From contig JAEWXD010000050.1 in the NCBI GenBank assembly GCA_023396045.1, positions 1-49,589 on the forward strand: 49,589 nucleotides of DNA, read 5' to 3'. Under the pieces are notes generated by a model, which searched no databases, had not been told where the DNA came from, and worked only from the letters and a program-made list of their open reading frames with translations. The position numbers and the translations under genes are program-made. Of this stretch, positions 24,327 to 31,870 are shown piece after piece. The DNA is from Bacillota bacterium (lineage in GTDB: Bacteria > Bacillota > Clostridia > Christensenellales > Aristaeellaceae). Every line of letters begins with the position of its first letter. Position 1 is the stretch's first letter.

Positions 24327-25001
24327 TTATTTTATGATCACTTCTGTAATGTATTTTTGCAGTATTTGCTGGTATTTTTGCATGCTTTGGCTGCCGGGCG
24401 GGCTAAAGCGTTGTTCGCCCAGTTGCTGTGGGCTGGGCACATAAGTTTGTAAATAAAAACGTTTGGCGCCACGGCATAAGTTGCCTATGTTTTCCATGCG
24501 CTCTTCATTGTGCAATTCCTGTACTACGGTGGTTCTAAAACAGTAGTCTTTGGCGTTCTGCATAATAAGTGTTATGCTATCGCATATGTTGCGTAGTTCC
24601 AAATGGGGCACCCCGCAAGTTTCGGTATAGTGTGAAAGGTCGTTTTTAATATCCATGGCTACATAGTCCAGGTTGGGCAACAGTTTTTGTAGCCTATTTG
24701 GATAAAAACTGTTGGTGTCAAGCTTTACAAGGTAGCCCATATTGTGAAATCTGTCAATCCATTCTTCTAAAGGGTGCATACAGGGCTCGCCCCCGCTAAT
24801 GCAAACAGCTTGCAGTTTACCTTTGCGTTTTTGTAAAAAGTTTAGTATTTCTTCTTCTGGAATTTTGGGTAAATGGTTCAGCACTAAATCACGGTTATGG
24901 CAAAATGGGCAACGTAAATTACAGCCACTTGTAAATAGCGTGGCGCATAGCTTGTGTGGGTAATCCAGCAAGCTGCATTTCTGTATTCCGTAAAAGTCCA
25001 T
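24327..25001 (-). CDS. nrdG: Anaerobic ribonucleotide reductase activase (radical SAM)
   Basis: This 224-residue radical-SAM enzyme installs the glycyl radical on NrdD. The cluster motif is CNLRCPFCH (about 28-36), with the SAM-binding GGEP in CISGGEPCMHP. It starts at ATG 25001 behind TAGGAGAGG and is the first gene of nrdG-nrdD-trxB-yhcH; nrdG before nrdD is less common than the reverse. At 224 residues it is longer than the E. coli NrdG (about 154) and matches the NrdG2/pyruvate-formate-lyase-activase-like form. Confidence 0.93.
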   Translation of the reverse strand: MDFYGIQKCSLLDYPHKLCATLFTSGCNLRCPFCHNRDLVLNHLPKIPEEEILNFLQKRKGKLQAVCISGGEPCMHPLEEWIDRFHNMGYLVKLDTNSFYPNRLQKLLPNLDYVAMDIKNDLSHYTETCGVPHLELRNICDSITLIMQNAKDYCFRTTVVQELHNEERMENIGNLCRGAKRFYLQTYVPSPQQLGEQRFSPPGSQSMQKYQQILQKYITEVIIK

Positions 25002-25013
25002 TTTGCCTCTCCT

Positions 25014-25060
25014 ATACTGTCTATAGTGGTTTGTCTAAATATATATACTAAATATAGTAT
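25014..25060 (-). promoter_or_regulatory. Tandem NrdR boxes upstream of nrdG
   Basis: Two imperfect palindromes match the NrdR box core CWATATATWG. Box 1 has CTAAATATAG at 25048-25057, inside the larger perfect inverted repeat ATATATACTA-AATA-TAGTATATAT. Box 2 has CTGTCTATAG at 25017-25026. Their centres are 31 bp apart, the three-turn spacing typical of NrdR repressor sites, and they lie 20-60 bp before the nrdG start. The nrdR gene itself is not in the window. Confidence 0.7.
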
Positions 25061-25228
25061 ATATTGTAAATATATAAAATGGTAAACTTTGTTCGCAAAA
25101 GGTAGGGGGTAATTTTAAAAGTAAAGCAAATACAAGCTTTTTTTGTGAAGAAAATATAAAAATTTCTTTGCATTTTTTTAACTTTGAATTCTATGTTGGC
25201 GGTTGCATTTTTTAATTTCATCTTAAAA

Positions 25229-25256
25229 TTGACATTCCCTAACAAAGTGATATAAT
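25229..25256 (+). promoter_or_regulatory. purA promoter
   Basis: TTGACA (25229-25234), a 16-bp spacer and TATAAT (25251-25256), both consensus, lie about 39 bp before the purA start. The rest of the 25061-25228 stretch is AT-rich with no feature I can support. Confidence 0.75.
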
Positions 25257-25294
25257 CTATATGTAATAGGAAAAATAGCTAGGAGGCTACATAA

Positions 25295-26569
25295 ATGATC
25301 CGTGCAATCGTAGGCGCTAACTGGGGCGACGAAGGAAAAGGTAAAATAACCGATATTTTTGCAGAAAATACCGATATCGTATTGCGTTACCAAGGTGGCG
25401 CAAATGCAGGCCATACCATTATTAACGATTATGGCAGATTTGCTTTGCATATTTTGCCCAGTGGCGTATTTAGAAAAGACGTTGTAAATATTATAGGTTC
25501 AGGTGTTGCTCTGAATGTAGAAGCACTCTTAACCGAACTGGAAGAATTGGTAGCTGCTGGCGTGCCAATGCCTACTATCTATATCAGCGATAGAACGCAA
25601 GTGCTTTTGCCATACCATGTTTTGTTTGATAAATTGGAAGAAGAACGCTTGGCTGGTGATAGCTTTGGTAGTACCAAGAGTGGTATTGCTCCTTTCTATG
25701 GCGATAAATTCTTAAAAATCGGCTTACAAGTTTGCCAATTGTACGATAAAGAAATTTTGCGTGCAAGGTTGGAAAAAGCAGTGTTCCAAAAGAACGTATT
25801 GCTCAAGAATCTTTACCATAAGCCGGAGCTTGCATTAGAACCGCTCATTGCTTATTTGGAAGATATTGCAGAAAAAATCAAACCTATGGTAATTGATGCC
25901 AATGCATACCTTCACAAAGCTTTAAAAGAAAATAAAAACATTTTGTTGGAAGGCCAATTGGGTTCTTTGCGTGACCCGGATAACGGCATTTACCCATACA
26001 CTACATCTTCATCTCCGCTTGCCAGCAACGCAGCGGTTGCTTGTGGCTTGCCTGTACATGCATATTCCGATATTTATGCCATTACCAAGGCTTATTCAAG
26101 CTGTGTAGGCGCTGGTCCGTTTACCACAGAATTATTTGGTGATGAAGCAGAAGAATTGCGCAGACGCGGTGGTGATAAAGGCGAATATGGTGCAACCACC
26201 AAACGCCCTCGCAGAGTGGGCTGGTTTGATGCTGTGGCTACACGTTATGGCTGCATGGTGCAAGGTGCAACCGAAGCCATTGTTACCAATTTAGATGTTT
26301 TGGCTTATTTAGATGAAATTCCGGTATGCGTTGCCTACGAAATAGACGGTGAACGTGTAGACGATTTCCCAAGCACACCACGTTTAATGCGTGCCAAAGC
26401 CATTTATGAAGTAATGCCGGGTTGGAAAACCGATATTCGTGGCATTACCGAATATGCTAAATTGCCGGAAAATTGCAGAAAATATGTAGAATTCTTAGAA
26501 TCCCTTATCGGCGTGCCTATTAAAATTGTAAGCAACGGCCCTAAGAGAAGCGAATTGATTTACAGATAA
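25295..26569 (+). CDS. purA: Adenylosuccinate synthetase
   Basis: This 424-residue GTP-dependent enzyme joins IMP and aspartate, the first committed step to AMP. The N-terminal P-loop-like motif is GANWGDEGKGKITD, then NAGHTI with the catalytic His, GSTKSGIAPFYGDK (IMP loop), and ARRRVGWFDA-like PRRVGWFDAVATRYG near residues 305-320. Length is typical. The start is ATG 25295 behind CTAGGAGGCTACATAA. It is expressed from its own consensus promoter, divergent from the nrd operon. Confidence 0.97.
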   Translation: MIRAIVGANWGDEGKGKITDIFAENTDIVLRYQGGANAGHTIINDYGRFALHILPSGVFRKDVVNIIGSGVALNVEALLTELEELVAAGVPMPTIYISDRTQVLLPYHVLFDKLEEERLAGDSFGSTKSGIAPFYGDKFLKIGLQVCQLYDKEILRARLEKAVFQKNVLLKNLYHKPELALEPLIAYLEDIAEKIKPMVIDANAYLHKALKENKNILLEGQLGSLRDPDNGIYPYTTSSSPLASNAAVACGLPVHAYSDIYAITKAYSSCVGAGPFTTELFGDEAEELRRRGGDKGEYGATTKRPRRVGWFDAVATRYGCMVQGATEAIVTNLDVLAYLDEIPVCVAYEIDGERVDDFPSTPRLMRAKAIYEVMPGWKTDIRGITEYAKLPENCRKYVEFLESLIGVPIKIVSNGPKRSELIYR

Positions 26570-26572
26570 TAC

Positions 26573-26598
26573 AGTGGTGCTTCATTGCACCGCTTTTT
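26573..26598 (+). terminator. Terminator after purA
   Basis: The arms AGTGGTGC / GCACCGCT (one G-U pair) surround TTCATT and are followed by TTTTGTT. The yccF-type gene starts just beyond, so readthrough is possible. Confidence 0.65.
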
Positions 26599-26610
26599 GT
26601 TGGAGGCAGT

Positions 26611-26970
26611 ATGAAAACATTGGCAAATATTTGTTGGTTTCTATTTGGTGGCTTTGTAAGTGGTATGGTTTGGGTCATCAGTGGTGTTATTCTTTGTGTT
26701 ACGGTGATTGGCTTACCCTTGGGCATGCAGTGCTTTAAGTTTGCAAGCCTTAGCTTTTGGCCCTTCGGCAAACAAATCTATTATAAAGATAGTGGCGTCG
26801 CTATCCTTGCCAATATTATTTGGCTGGTATTTTTTGGCTTACCCATGGCAATAGGAAATGCAGTGTTTGGTTTCATTTGGTGCATCACCATTGTGGGTAT
26901 TCCCTTTGGCAAACAGTTTTTTAAGATTGCAGCATTGGCTATACGCCCTTTTGGTGCATATGTTATGTAG
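26611..26970 (+). CDS. YccF-domain inner membrane protein
   Basis: This 119-residue protein contains two YccF repeats, each a hydrophobic helix pair ending in a GLPLGMQCFKFASLSFWPFG-type motif (first near 33-52; the second reads GIPFGKQFFKIAALAIRPFG near 97-116). Four hydrophobic segments are predicted. The start has TTGGAGGCAGT. The function of YccF proteins is not established. It sits alone between purA and gyrB. Confidence 0.85.
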   Translation: MKTLANICWFLFGGFVSGMVWVISGVILCVTVIGLPLGMQCFKFASLSFWPFGKQIYYKDSGVAILANIIWLVFFGLPMAIGNAVFGFIWCITIVGIPFGKQFFKIAALAIRPFGAYVM

Positions 26971-27084
26971 CTTACAATAAAAATAAAAACGAAACGACTT
27001 TAAATACAGCTCATATATAAGCTTTTTGTCAAAGTGCTGAATTATTAAGTGTTTGCTAAAATTTATAAAAACGAAAAATAGTAT

Positions 27085-27125
27085 AAAATAAGGAAAATTC
27101 GGCTCGGTTTTCCTTTATTTTTTTT
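27085..27125 (+). terminator. Terminator upstream of gyrB
   Basis: The arms AAATAAGGAAAA / TTTTCCTTTATTT with TTCGGCTCGG in the loop are followed by a long T-run. The region 26971-27084 before it is AT-rich and shows no gene. Confidence 0.8.
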
Positions 27126-27133
27126 GCTAAATA

Positions 27134-27142
27134 TGCTATACT
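27134..27142 (+). promoter_or_regulatory. Extended -10 promoter of gyrB
   Basis: TGCTATACT provides a TGn extension directly before TATACT. No good -35 is visible at 17 bp because the T-run of the terminator occupies it, which fits an extended -10 promoter. About 75 nt of leader follow. Confidence 0.5.
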
Positions 27143-27164
27143 ATACATAGGTGTTTTTGTTCAA

Positions 27165-27204
27165 ATTCGGGCAAAAAATTGCTGTATATTTCAGCACTCC
27201 GAAT
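27165..27204 (+). other. Hairpin in the gyrB leader
   Basis: The outer arms ATTCGG / CCGAAT and inner arms TTGCTG / CAGCA(A) can fold into one interrupted stem that ends 18 bases before the TTG start codon and just ahead of the GAGGTGATC ribosome site. It could affect translation or message stability; there is no known family behind this. Confidence 0.4.
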
Positions 27205-27222
27205 ACATTATGAGGTGATCTT

Positions 27223-29178
27223 TTGGAAGATATTAAAAATACAGTTGTTACAACAGATTATAATCAAAATCAAATTGAAGTTTTAGAAGGTTTAGATCCT
27301 GTGCGCAAGCGCCCGGGTATGTATATTGGTTCTACAGATGTGCGCGGCTTGCACCACTTGGTGTATGAAATTGTAGACAATGCCGTAGACGAAGCTTTGG
27401 CTGGCTACTGTAACCATATTGAAGTTTCTATACATAAAGATGGTTCTGTAGAAGTTTCTGACGATGGCCGTGGCTTCCCTGTTGGTATACATGAGGGCTA
27501 TGGCAGGCCTGCAGTTGAAGTTTGCTTAACCGTGCTACATGCCGGCGGTAAATTTGGCGGTGGCGCTTACAAGGTTAGTGGTGGCTTGCACGGTGTTGGT
27601 GCTTCTGTTGTAAACGCACTCAGCTCTTACTTCAGGGTAGAAGTGCGTCAAGGCGGTAAAGTATATGAACAAGAATATACCAGAGGTATCATCAATTATG
27701 ACTTGCGTGTAATTGGTACAACTGAAAAAACAGGTACCTCCATTCGCTTTATTCCAGATGTAAAATCAGAAGAAAACCCGGAAGGTATTTTTGAAACCGG
27801 TGATTTTAGCTACTCCACTTTAAAACAACGTTTTAAAGAAATGGCTTTCTTAAATAAAGGCATTAAAATTTCTATTGTAGATTATCGCCCAGAAAACCCT
27901 AAGCAGGATTTGTTTTACTATGAAGGCGGTTTAAAGGAATTTGTGTTGGATTTAAACAAAACCCAAAGCATGATGTTTCCGGAACCCATCTATATCGAAG
28001 GTGTAAAAGACGATGTTATCGTAGAAATTGCCATGCAATATACCACCGATTCCTATCGTGAAAACATTTACACTTTTGCCAATAATATTCGCACCCCGGA
28101 AGGCGGTACGCACTTAACCGGTTTCAGCGCCGCTTTAACTCGTACTTTGAACGATTATGCAAGGCGTAGTAATAAGCTTAAGGATAAAGACGAAAATTTA
28201 AAAAGTGAAGATGTGCGAGAAAACTTAACCGCCATTGTAAGCGTAAAGTTGCCGGATCCACAATATGAAGGTCAAACCAAAGCAAAACTTGGTTCCAGCC
28301 ATGTGCGTGGTATAACAGATACCTTGGTATCTCAAAACCTTGCTATTTTCTTAGAAGAAAATCCAAGCGTGGCAAAAGCCATTATAGACAGTTGCCTTGG
28401 AGCACAACGTGCCAGGGAAGCTGCCCGAAAAGCAAGGGAGGCCATTCGTAAAAGCCCTATTTTAGAAGGTGGCGGCTTACCGGGCAAATTGGCAGATTGT
28501 TCTGAAAAAGACCCTGCCAAGTGCGAAATTTTTATTGTAGAAGGTGATTCTGCCGGCGGCTCTGCCAAAGAAGGTAGAGATAGAACATTCCAAGCCATTT
28601 TGCCTTTGCGAGGTAAAATTCTAAATGTAGAAAAAACGAGGGAAGATAAGGCACTTTCTAACGATACCATTAAGTCTATGATATCTGCTTTTGGCTGTGG
28701 TTTTAGAGATAATTATGACGAAAGCAAATTGCGTTATCACCGTATTGTTTGTATGACAGACGCCGATGTAGACGGTAGCCATATTCGCATTCTTCTGCTT
28801 ACATTCTTCTATCGCTATATGCCAAAACTTATTGAAAACGGCTATGTTTATATTGCTATGCCACCTTTGTATAAGGTAACCAAGGGCAAGCAAATGTACT
28901 ATGTTTATAACGATAAAGAACTGGAAAAGCTTTTAGATGAAATTGGTAGAAACCCAAAACCGGAATTGCAACGTTATAAAGGTTTGGGTGAAATGAGCAG
29001 TACTCAACTTTGGGAAACCACTATGGATCCGGAAAAACGTACCATGATGCGTGTAAGCATTGAAGATGCGATGATTGCAGACCAAACTTTCTCCTTACTC
29101 ATGGGCGATCAAGTAGAACCGCGTAGGGATTTTATTAAAGAAAACGCAAAATTAGTAGATAATTTGGATATTTTATAG
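27223..29178 (+). CDS. gyrB: DNA gyrase subunit B
   Basis: This 651-residue ATPase subunit of gyrase has the GHKL ATP site (EIVDNAVDEALAG, DDGRGFPVGIH, GGLHGVGASVVNALS), a transducer domain, and the TOPRIM motifs EGDSAGGSAK and DADVDGSHIR, ending in the YKGLGEMSSTQLWETTMDP tail. The start codon is TTG 27223 after GAGGTGATC. The E. coli-specific 165-residue insert is absent, as usual in Firmicutes. It is followed by gyrA after 9 nt. ParE is excluded by the gyrA partner, which carries a GyrA box. Confidence 0.96.
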   Translation: MEDIKNTVVTTDYNQNQIEVLEGLDPVRKRPGMYIGSTDVRGLHHLVYEIVDNAVDEALAGYCNHIEVSIHKDGSVEVSDDGRGFPVGIHEGYGRPAVEVCLTVLHAGGKFGGGAYKVSGGLHGVGASVVNALSSYFRVEVRQGGKVYEQEYTRGIINYDLRVIGTTEKTGTSIRFIPDVKSEENPEGIFETGDFSYSTLKQRFKEMAFLNKGIKISIVDYRPENPKQDLFYYEGGLKEFVLDLNKTQSMMFPEPIYIEGVKDDVIVEIAMQYTTDSYRENIYTFANNIRTPEGGTHLTGFSAALTRTLNDYARRSNKLKDKDENLKSEDVRENLTAIVSVKLPDPQYEGQTKAKLGSSHVRGITDTLVSQNLAIFLEENPSVAKAIIDSCLGAQRAREAARKAREAIRKSPILEGGGLPGKLADCSEKDPAKCEIFIVEGDSAGGSAKEGRDRTFQAILPLRGKILNVEKTREDKALSNDTIKSMISAFGCGFRDNYDESKLRYHRIVCMTDADVDGSHIRILLLTFFYRYMPKLIENGYVYIAMPPLYKVTKGKQMYYVYNDKELEKLLDEIGRNPKPELQRYKGLGEMSSTQLWETTMDPEKRTMMRVSIEDAMIADQTFSLLMGDQVEPRRDFIKENAKLVDNLDIL

Positions 29179-29187
29179 GAGCGACTG

Positions 29188-31755
29188 ATGACCGATTTAT
29201 ATATAAAAGACAAGCTCATTCCTATGAACCTTGAGCAAGAAATGCAAACCTCCTTTATCAGCTATGCCATGGCGGTTATTATCAACCGTGCATTGCCGGA
29301 TGTAAGGGATGGTTTGAAGCCGGTTCATAGACGCATCATTTACGACATGCACGAATTGGGTATGACCTATGATAAACCTTTTAAAAAGAGTGCGCGTATC
29401 GTAGGGGATGTATTGGGTAAATATCACCCCCATGGTGATACTGCCGTGTATGACGCCATGGTGCGCTTGGCACAGCCTTTCTCTACTCGCTATATGTTGG
29501 TAGAGGGCCAAGGTAACTTTGGTTCTGTGGATGGCGACGGTGCTGCTGCTATGCGTTATACCGAAGCCCGTATGAGTCGCCTTTGCCAACACCTTATTGG
29601 TGAAATAGACAAGGATACCGTAGATTTTGTACCAAACTTTGATGAAAGCTTACTCCAACCAAGCGTATTGCCTTCCCGTTACCCCAACCTTTTGGTAAAC
29701 GGTAGCAATGGTATTGCTGTTGGTATGGCAACCAATATTCCACCACATAACTTAGGTGAAGTGATTGATGCCACCATTATGCTTATTGAAAATAAAGATG
29801 CTACCGTAGAAGATTTAATGACCCTCATTAAAGGGCCGGACTTTCCAACCGGTGGTTTAATTCAAGGTAGAAGCGGTATTAAGTCTGCTTATCGCACTGG
29901 CCGTGGCAGAATTATTGTGCGTGCCAAAACCGATATTGAACAAATGGACGGCAACCGTCAACGCATTATTGTAAATGAAATACCTTACATGGTAAACAAG
30001 GCAAAGTTAATAGAAACCATTGCTACCCATGTAAAGCAAAAACGTTTGGACGGCATCTCTGCCATTCGTGATGAGAGCGATAGGCGAGGCATGCGCATTG
30101 TTATTGAACTCAAACGTGATAGCAATGCACAAGTGGTACTTAACTACCTCTATAAACATACCCAAATGCAAGAAACCTTTGGTGCCATTATGCTTGCCTT
30201 GGTGAATGGTGAGCCTAAATTGCTTACTTTAAAGGATATGCTCTACCACTATATTGAGCACCAAAAAGAAGTAGTAACCAGACGCACCAAGTATGATTTA
30301 GAAAAAGCAGAATCCAGAAGCCACATAGTAGAAGGCTTGCTCAAAGCTTTAGACCATATAGATGAAATTGTAGAGCTTATCAAACGCAGTCTCGACACTG
30401 CCACCGCGCGTGACAGCTTAATGACCACCTTCGGTTTTAGTGAAAAACAAGCCCAAGCCATTTTGGATATGCGCTTAGCTCGTTTAACAGGCCTTGAACG
30501 TGATAGACTGCAAGCAGAATACGATGAATTGCAAGAACGCATTGCCTACCTCAGAAGTATTTTGGAAAGTGAAGAAAAATTATTGTCTATCATCAAAGAA
30601 GAAATGCTTGCTATTCGTGCAAAATATGCAGATGATAGACGCAGCCAAATTGTGCAGTCTCAAGGTGATATAGAGCTTATAGATCTTGTAAAAGAAGAAA
30701 GTGTAGTTATTACATTAAGTGAATTTGGTTATGTAAAACGCTTGCCACTTTCTACCTATAAAGCACAAAACAGAGGTGGTAAAGGTATTACCGCTGTGAA
30801 AAATCGTGAGGAAGACGATACCAAAGAAATGATGGTTGTCAATTCTCATGATAACCTGATGTTCTTTACCAATCGGGGTAAAGTATATAGTCTTGCCGCT
30901 TATGAAATTCCGGAAGCACAACGCACAGGCAAGGGCACTGCCGTTGTAAACCTCATTCAAATTGAGCAAGATGAGCGTATTAGCACCATGTTGTGTATAA
31001 ACGATGCTATGGAAGATAAATTCTTGCTCTTGGCTACTAAAAACGGCCTTATGAAGCGTACTGCACTGGAAGAATATGCCAATATTCGTAAAACCGGTAA
31101 AGTAGCCATTACTTTGCGTGAAGGCGATGAACTGGTAGCTGCTGAAATTTCAGACGGCACAAGAGATATTTTGCTTGGCTCAAGGCAGGGCAAAGCCATT
31201 CGCTTTGCAGAAAGCGAAATCCGTGTAGCTGGTAGAACAGCCATGGGTGTAACTGCCATTCGTTTTAAAAAAGATGACTATGTAATCTCAATGGCCTTGG
31301 TAGACGAAAATAAGCAAGTGCTCAACATCAGCACCAATGGCTATGGCAAACGTACCAATATTGAAGAATACAGAGCCCAAGCTCGTGGTGGCGGCGGTGT
31401 AAAAGCCATGAATATGAGTGAACGCAATGGGGAACTGGCAGCCCAATTGCTCGTTGCTGAAGATGAAGATATCTTGGTGCTCTCTGATACAGGCATACTC
31501 ATTCGTTTGGACGTTGCCTCTATCTCTGTTTCCGGCAGAGCCACCCAAGGTGTGCGCCTCATGAAACTGGGCGACAATGCACAAGTGGTAAGTGTGGCCA
31601 TTGCTGAAAAAGAAGAAGCGTTAGAAGTAGTAGAAGTTTCCGGAAACGAAGACGAAACAGTAGAAGATACCCAAGACTTGGAAGCAAGTTTAGGTGCTGA
31701 CGAAAGCTTGGATATGGAAGAAGATGAACTTCCCGAAGAGGAAGACAAACTATAA
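29188..31755 (+). CDS. gyrA: DNA gyrase subunit A
   Basis: This 855-residue subunit cuts and rejoins DNA. The winged-helix region has HPHGDTAVYDAMVRLAQPFS, where the usual quinolone positions are Thr (E. coli 83) and Asp (87); the catalytic Tyr lies in AMRYTEARMS. The C-terminal six-bladed beta-pinwheel opens with the GyrA box QNRGGKG, which marks gyrase rather than ParC. A highly acidic tail follows (last ~45 residues, rich in Glu/Asp). The start has TAGGAGCGACTG. It is cotranscribed with gyrB. Confidence 0.97.
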   Translation: MTDLYIKDKLIPMNLEQEMQTSFISYAMAVIINRALPDVRDGLKPVHRRIIYDMHELGMTYDKPFKKSARIVGDVLGKYHPHGDTAVYDAMVRLAQPFSTRYMLVEGQGNFGSVDGDGAAAMRYTEARMSRLCQHLIGEIDKDTVDFVPNFDESLLQPSVLPSRYPNLLVNGSNGIAVGMATNIPPHNLGEVIDATIMLIENKDATVEDLMTLIKGPDFPTGGLIQGRSGIKSAYRTGRGRIIVRAKTDIEQMDGNRQRIIVNEIPYMVNKAKLIETIATHVKQKRLDGISAIRDESDRRGMRIVIELKRDSNAQVVLNYLYKHTQMQETFGAIMLALVNGEPKLLTLKDMLYHYIEHQKEVVTRRTKYDLEKAESRSHIVEGLLKALDHIDEIVELIKRSLDTATARDSLMTTFGFSEKQAQAILDMRLARLTGLERDRLQAEYDELQERIAYLRSILESEEKLLSIIKEEMLAIRAKYADDRRSQIVQSQGDIELIDLVKEESVVITLSEFGYVKRLPLSTYKAQNRGGKGITAVKNREEDDTKEMMVVNSHDNLMFFTNRGKVYSLAAYEIPEAQRTGKGTAVVNLIQIEQDERISTMLCINDAMEDKFLLLATKNGLMKRTALEEYANIRKTGKVAITLREGDELVAAEISDGTRDILLGSRQGKAIRFAESEIRVAGRTAMGVTAIRFKKDDYVISMALVDENKQVLNISTNGYGKRTNIEEYRAQARGGGGVKAMNMSERNGELAAQLLVAEDEDILVLSDTGILIRLDVASISVSGRATQGVRLMKLGDNAQVVSVAIAEKEEALEVVEVSGNEDETVEDTQDLEASLGADESLDMEEDELPEEEDKL

Positions 31756-31756
31756 A

Positions 31757-31782
31757 ATAAGGGTGTTATGCCCTTATTTTTT
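31757..31782 (+). terminator. gyrBA terminator
   Basis: The arms AATAAGGG / CCCTTATT with a short loop are followed by TTTTTT, directly after the gyrA stop. Confidence 0.85.
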
Positions 31783-31828
31783 TCAAGGCTTGATATGTAA
31801 AATATTTTGAAAAACCATCATAAAAAAT

Positions 31829-31858
31829 AAACTCCTCTACATTAGTAGAGGAGTTTTT
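31829..31858. terminator. Terminator of the wall-protein gene
   Basis: Perfect 12-bp arms AAACTCCTCTAC / GTAGAGGAGTTT flank ATTA; A/T-runs on both sides allow it to work in either direction. Confidence 0.85.
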
Positions 31859-31870
31859 AAGGTGTGGCAT

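Noticed and set aside
29430..29500. Thr at the gyrA position-83 equivalent as a quinolone-resistance mutation
   Set aside because: Thr is a common natural residue at this site in clostridia; the sequence alone does not indicate resistance.
29197..29592. 131-residue minus-strand frame inside gyrA
   Set aside because: Antisense shadow of a conserved coding region, without a ribosome site or family resemblance.
31341..31748. Serine-rich minus-strand frame opposite the gyrA C-terminus
   Set aside because: It is the complement of the Glu/Asp-rich tail codons.
27223..31755. parE/parC instead of gyrB/gyrA
   Set aside because: The A subunit has a GyrA box (QNRGGKG) and an acidic tail.
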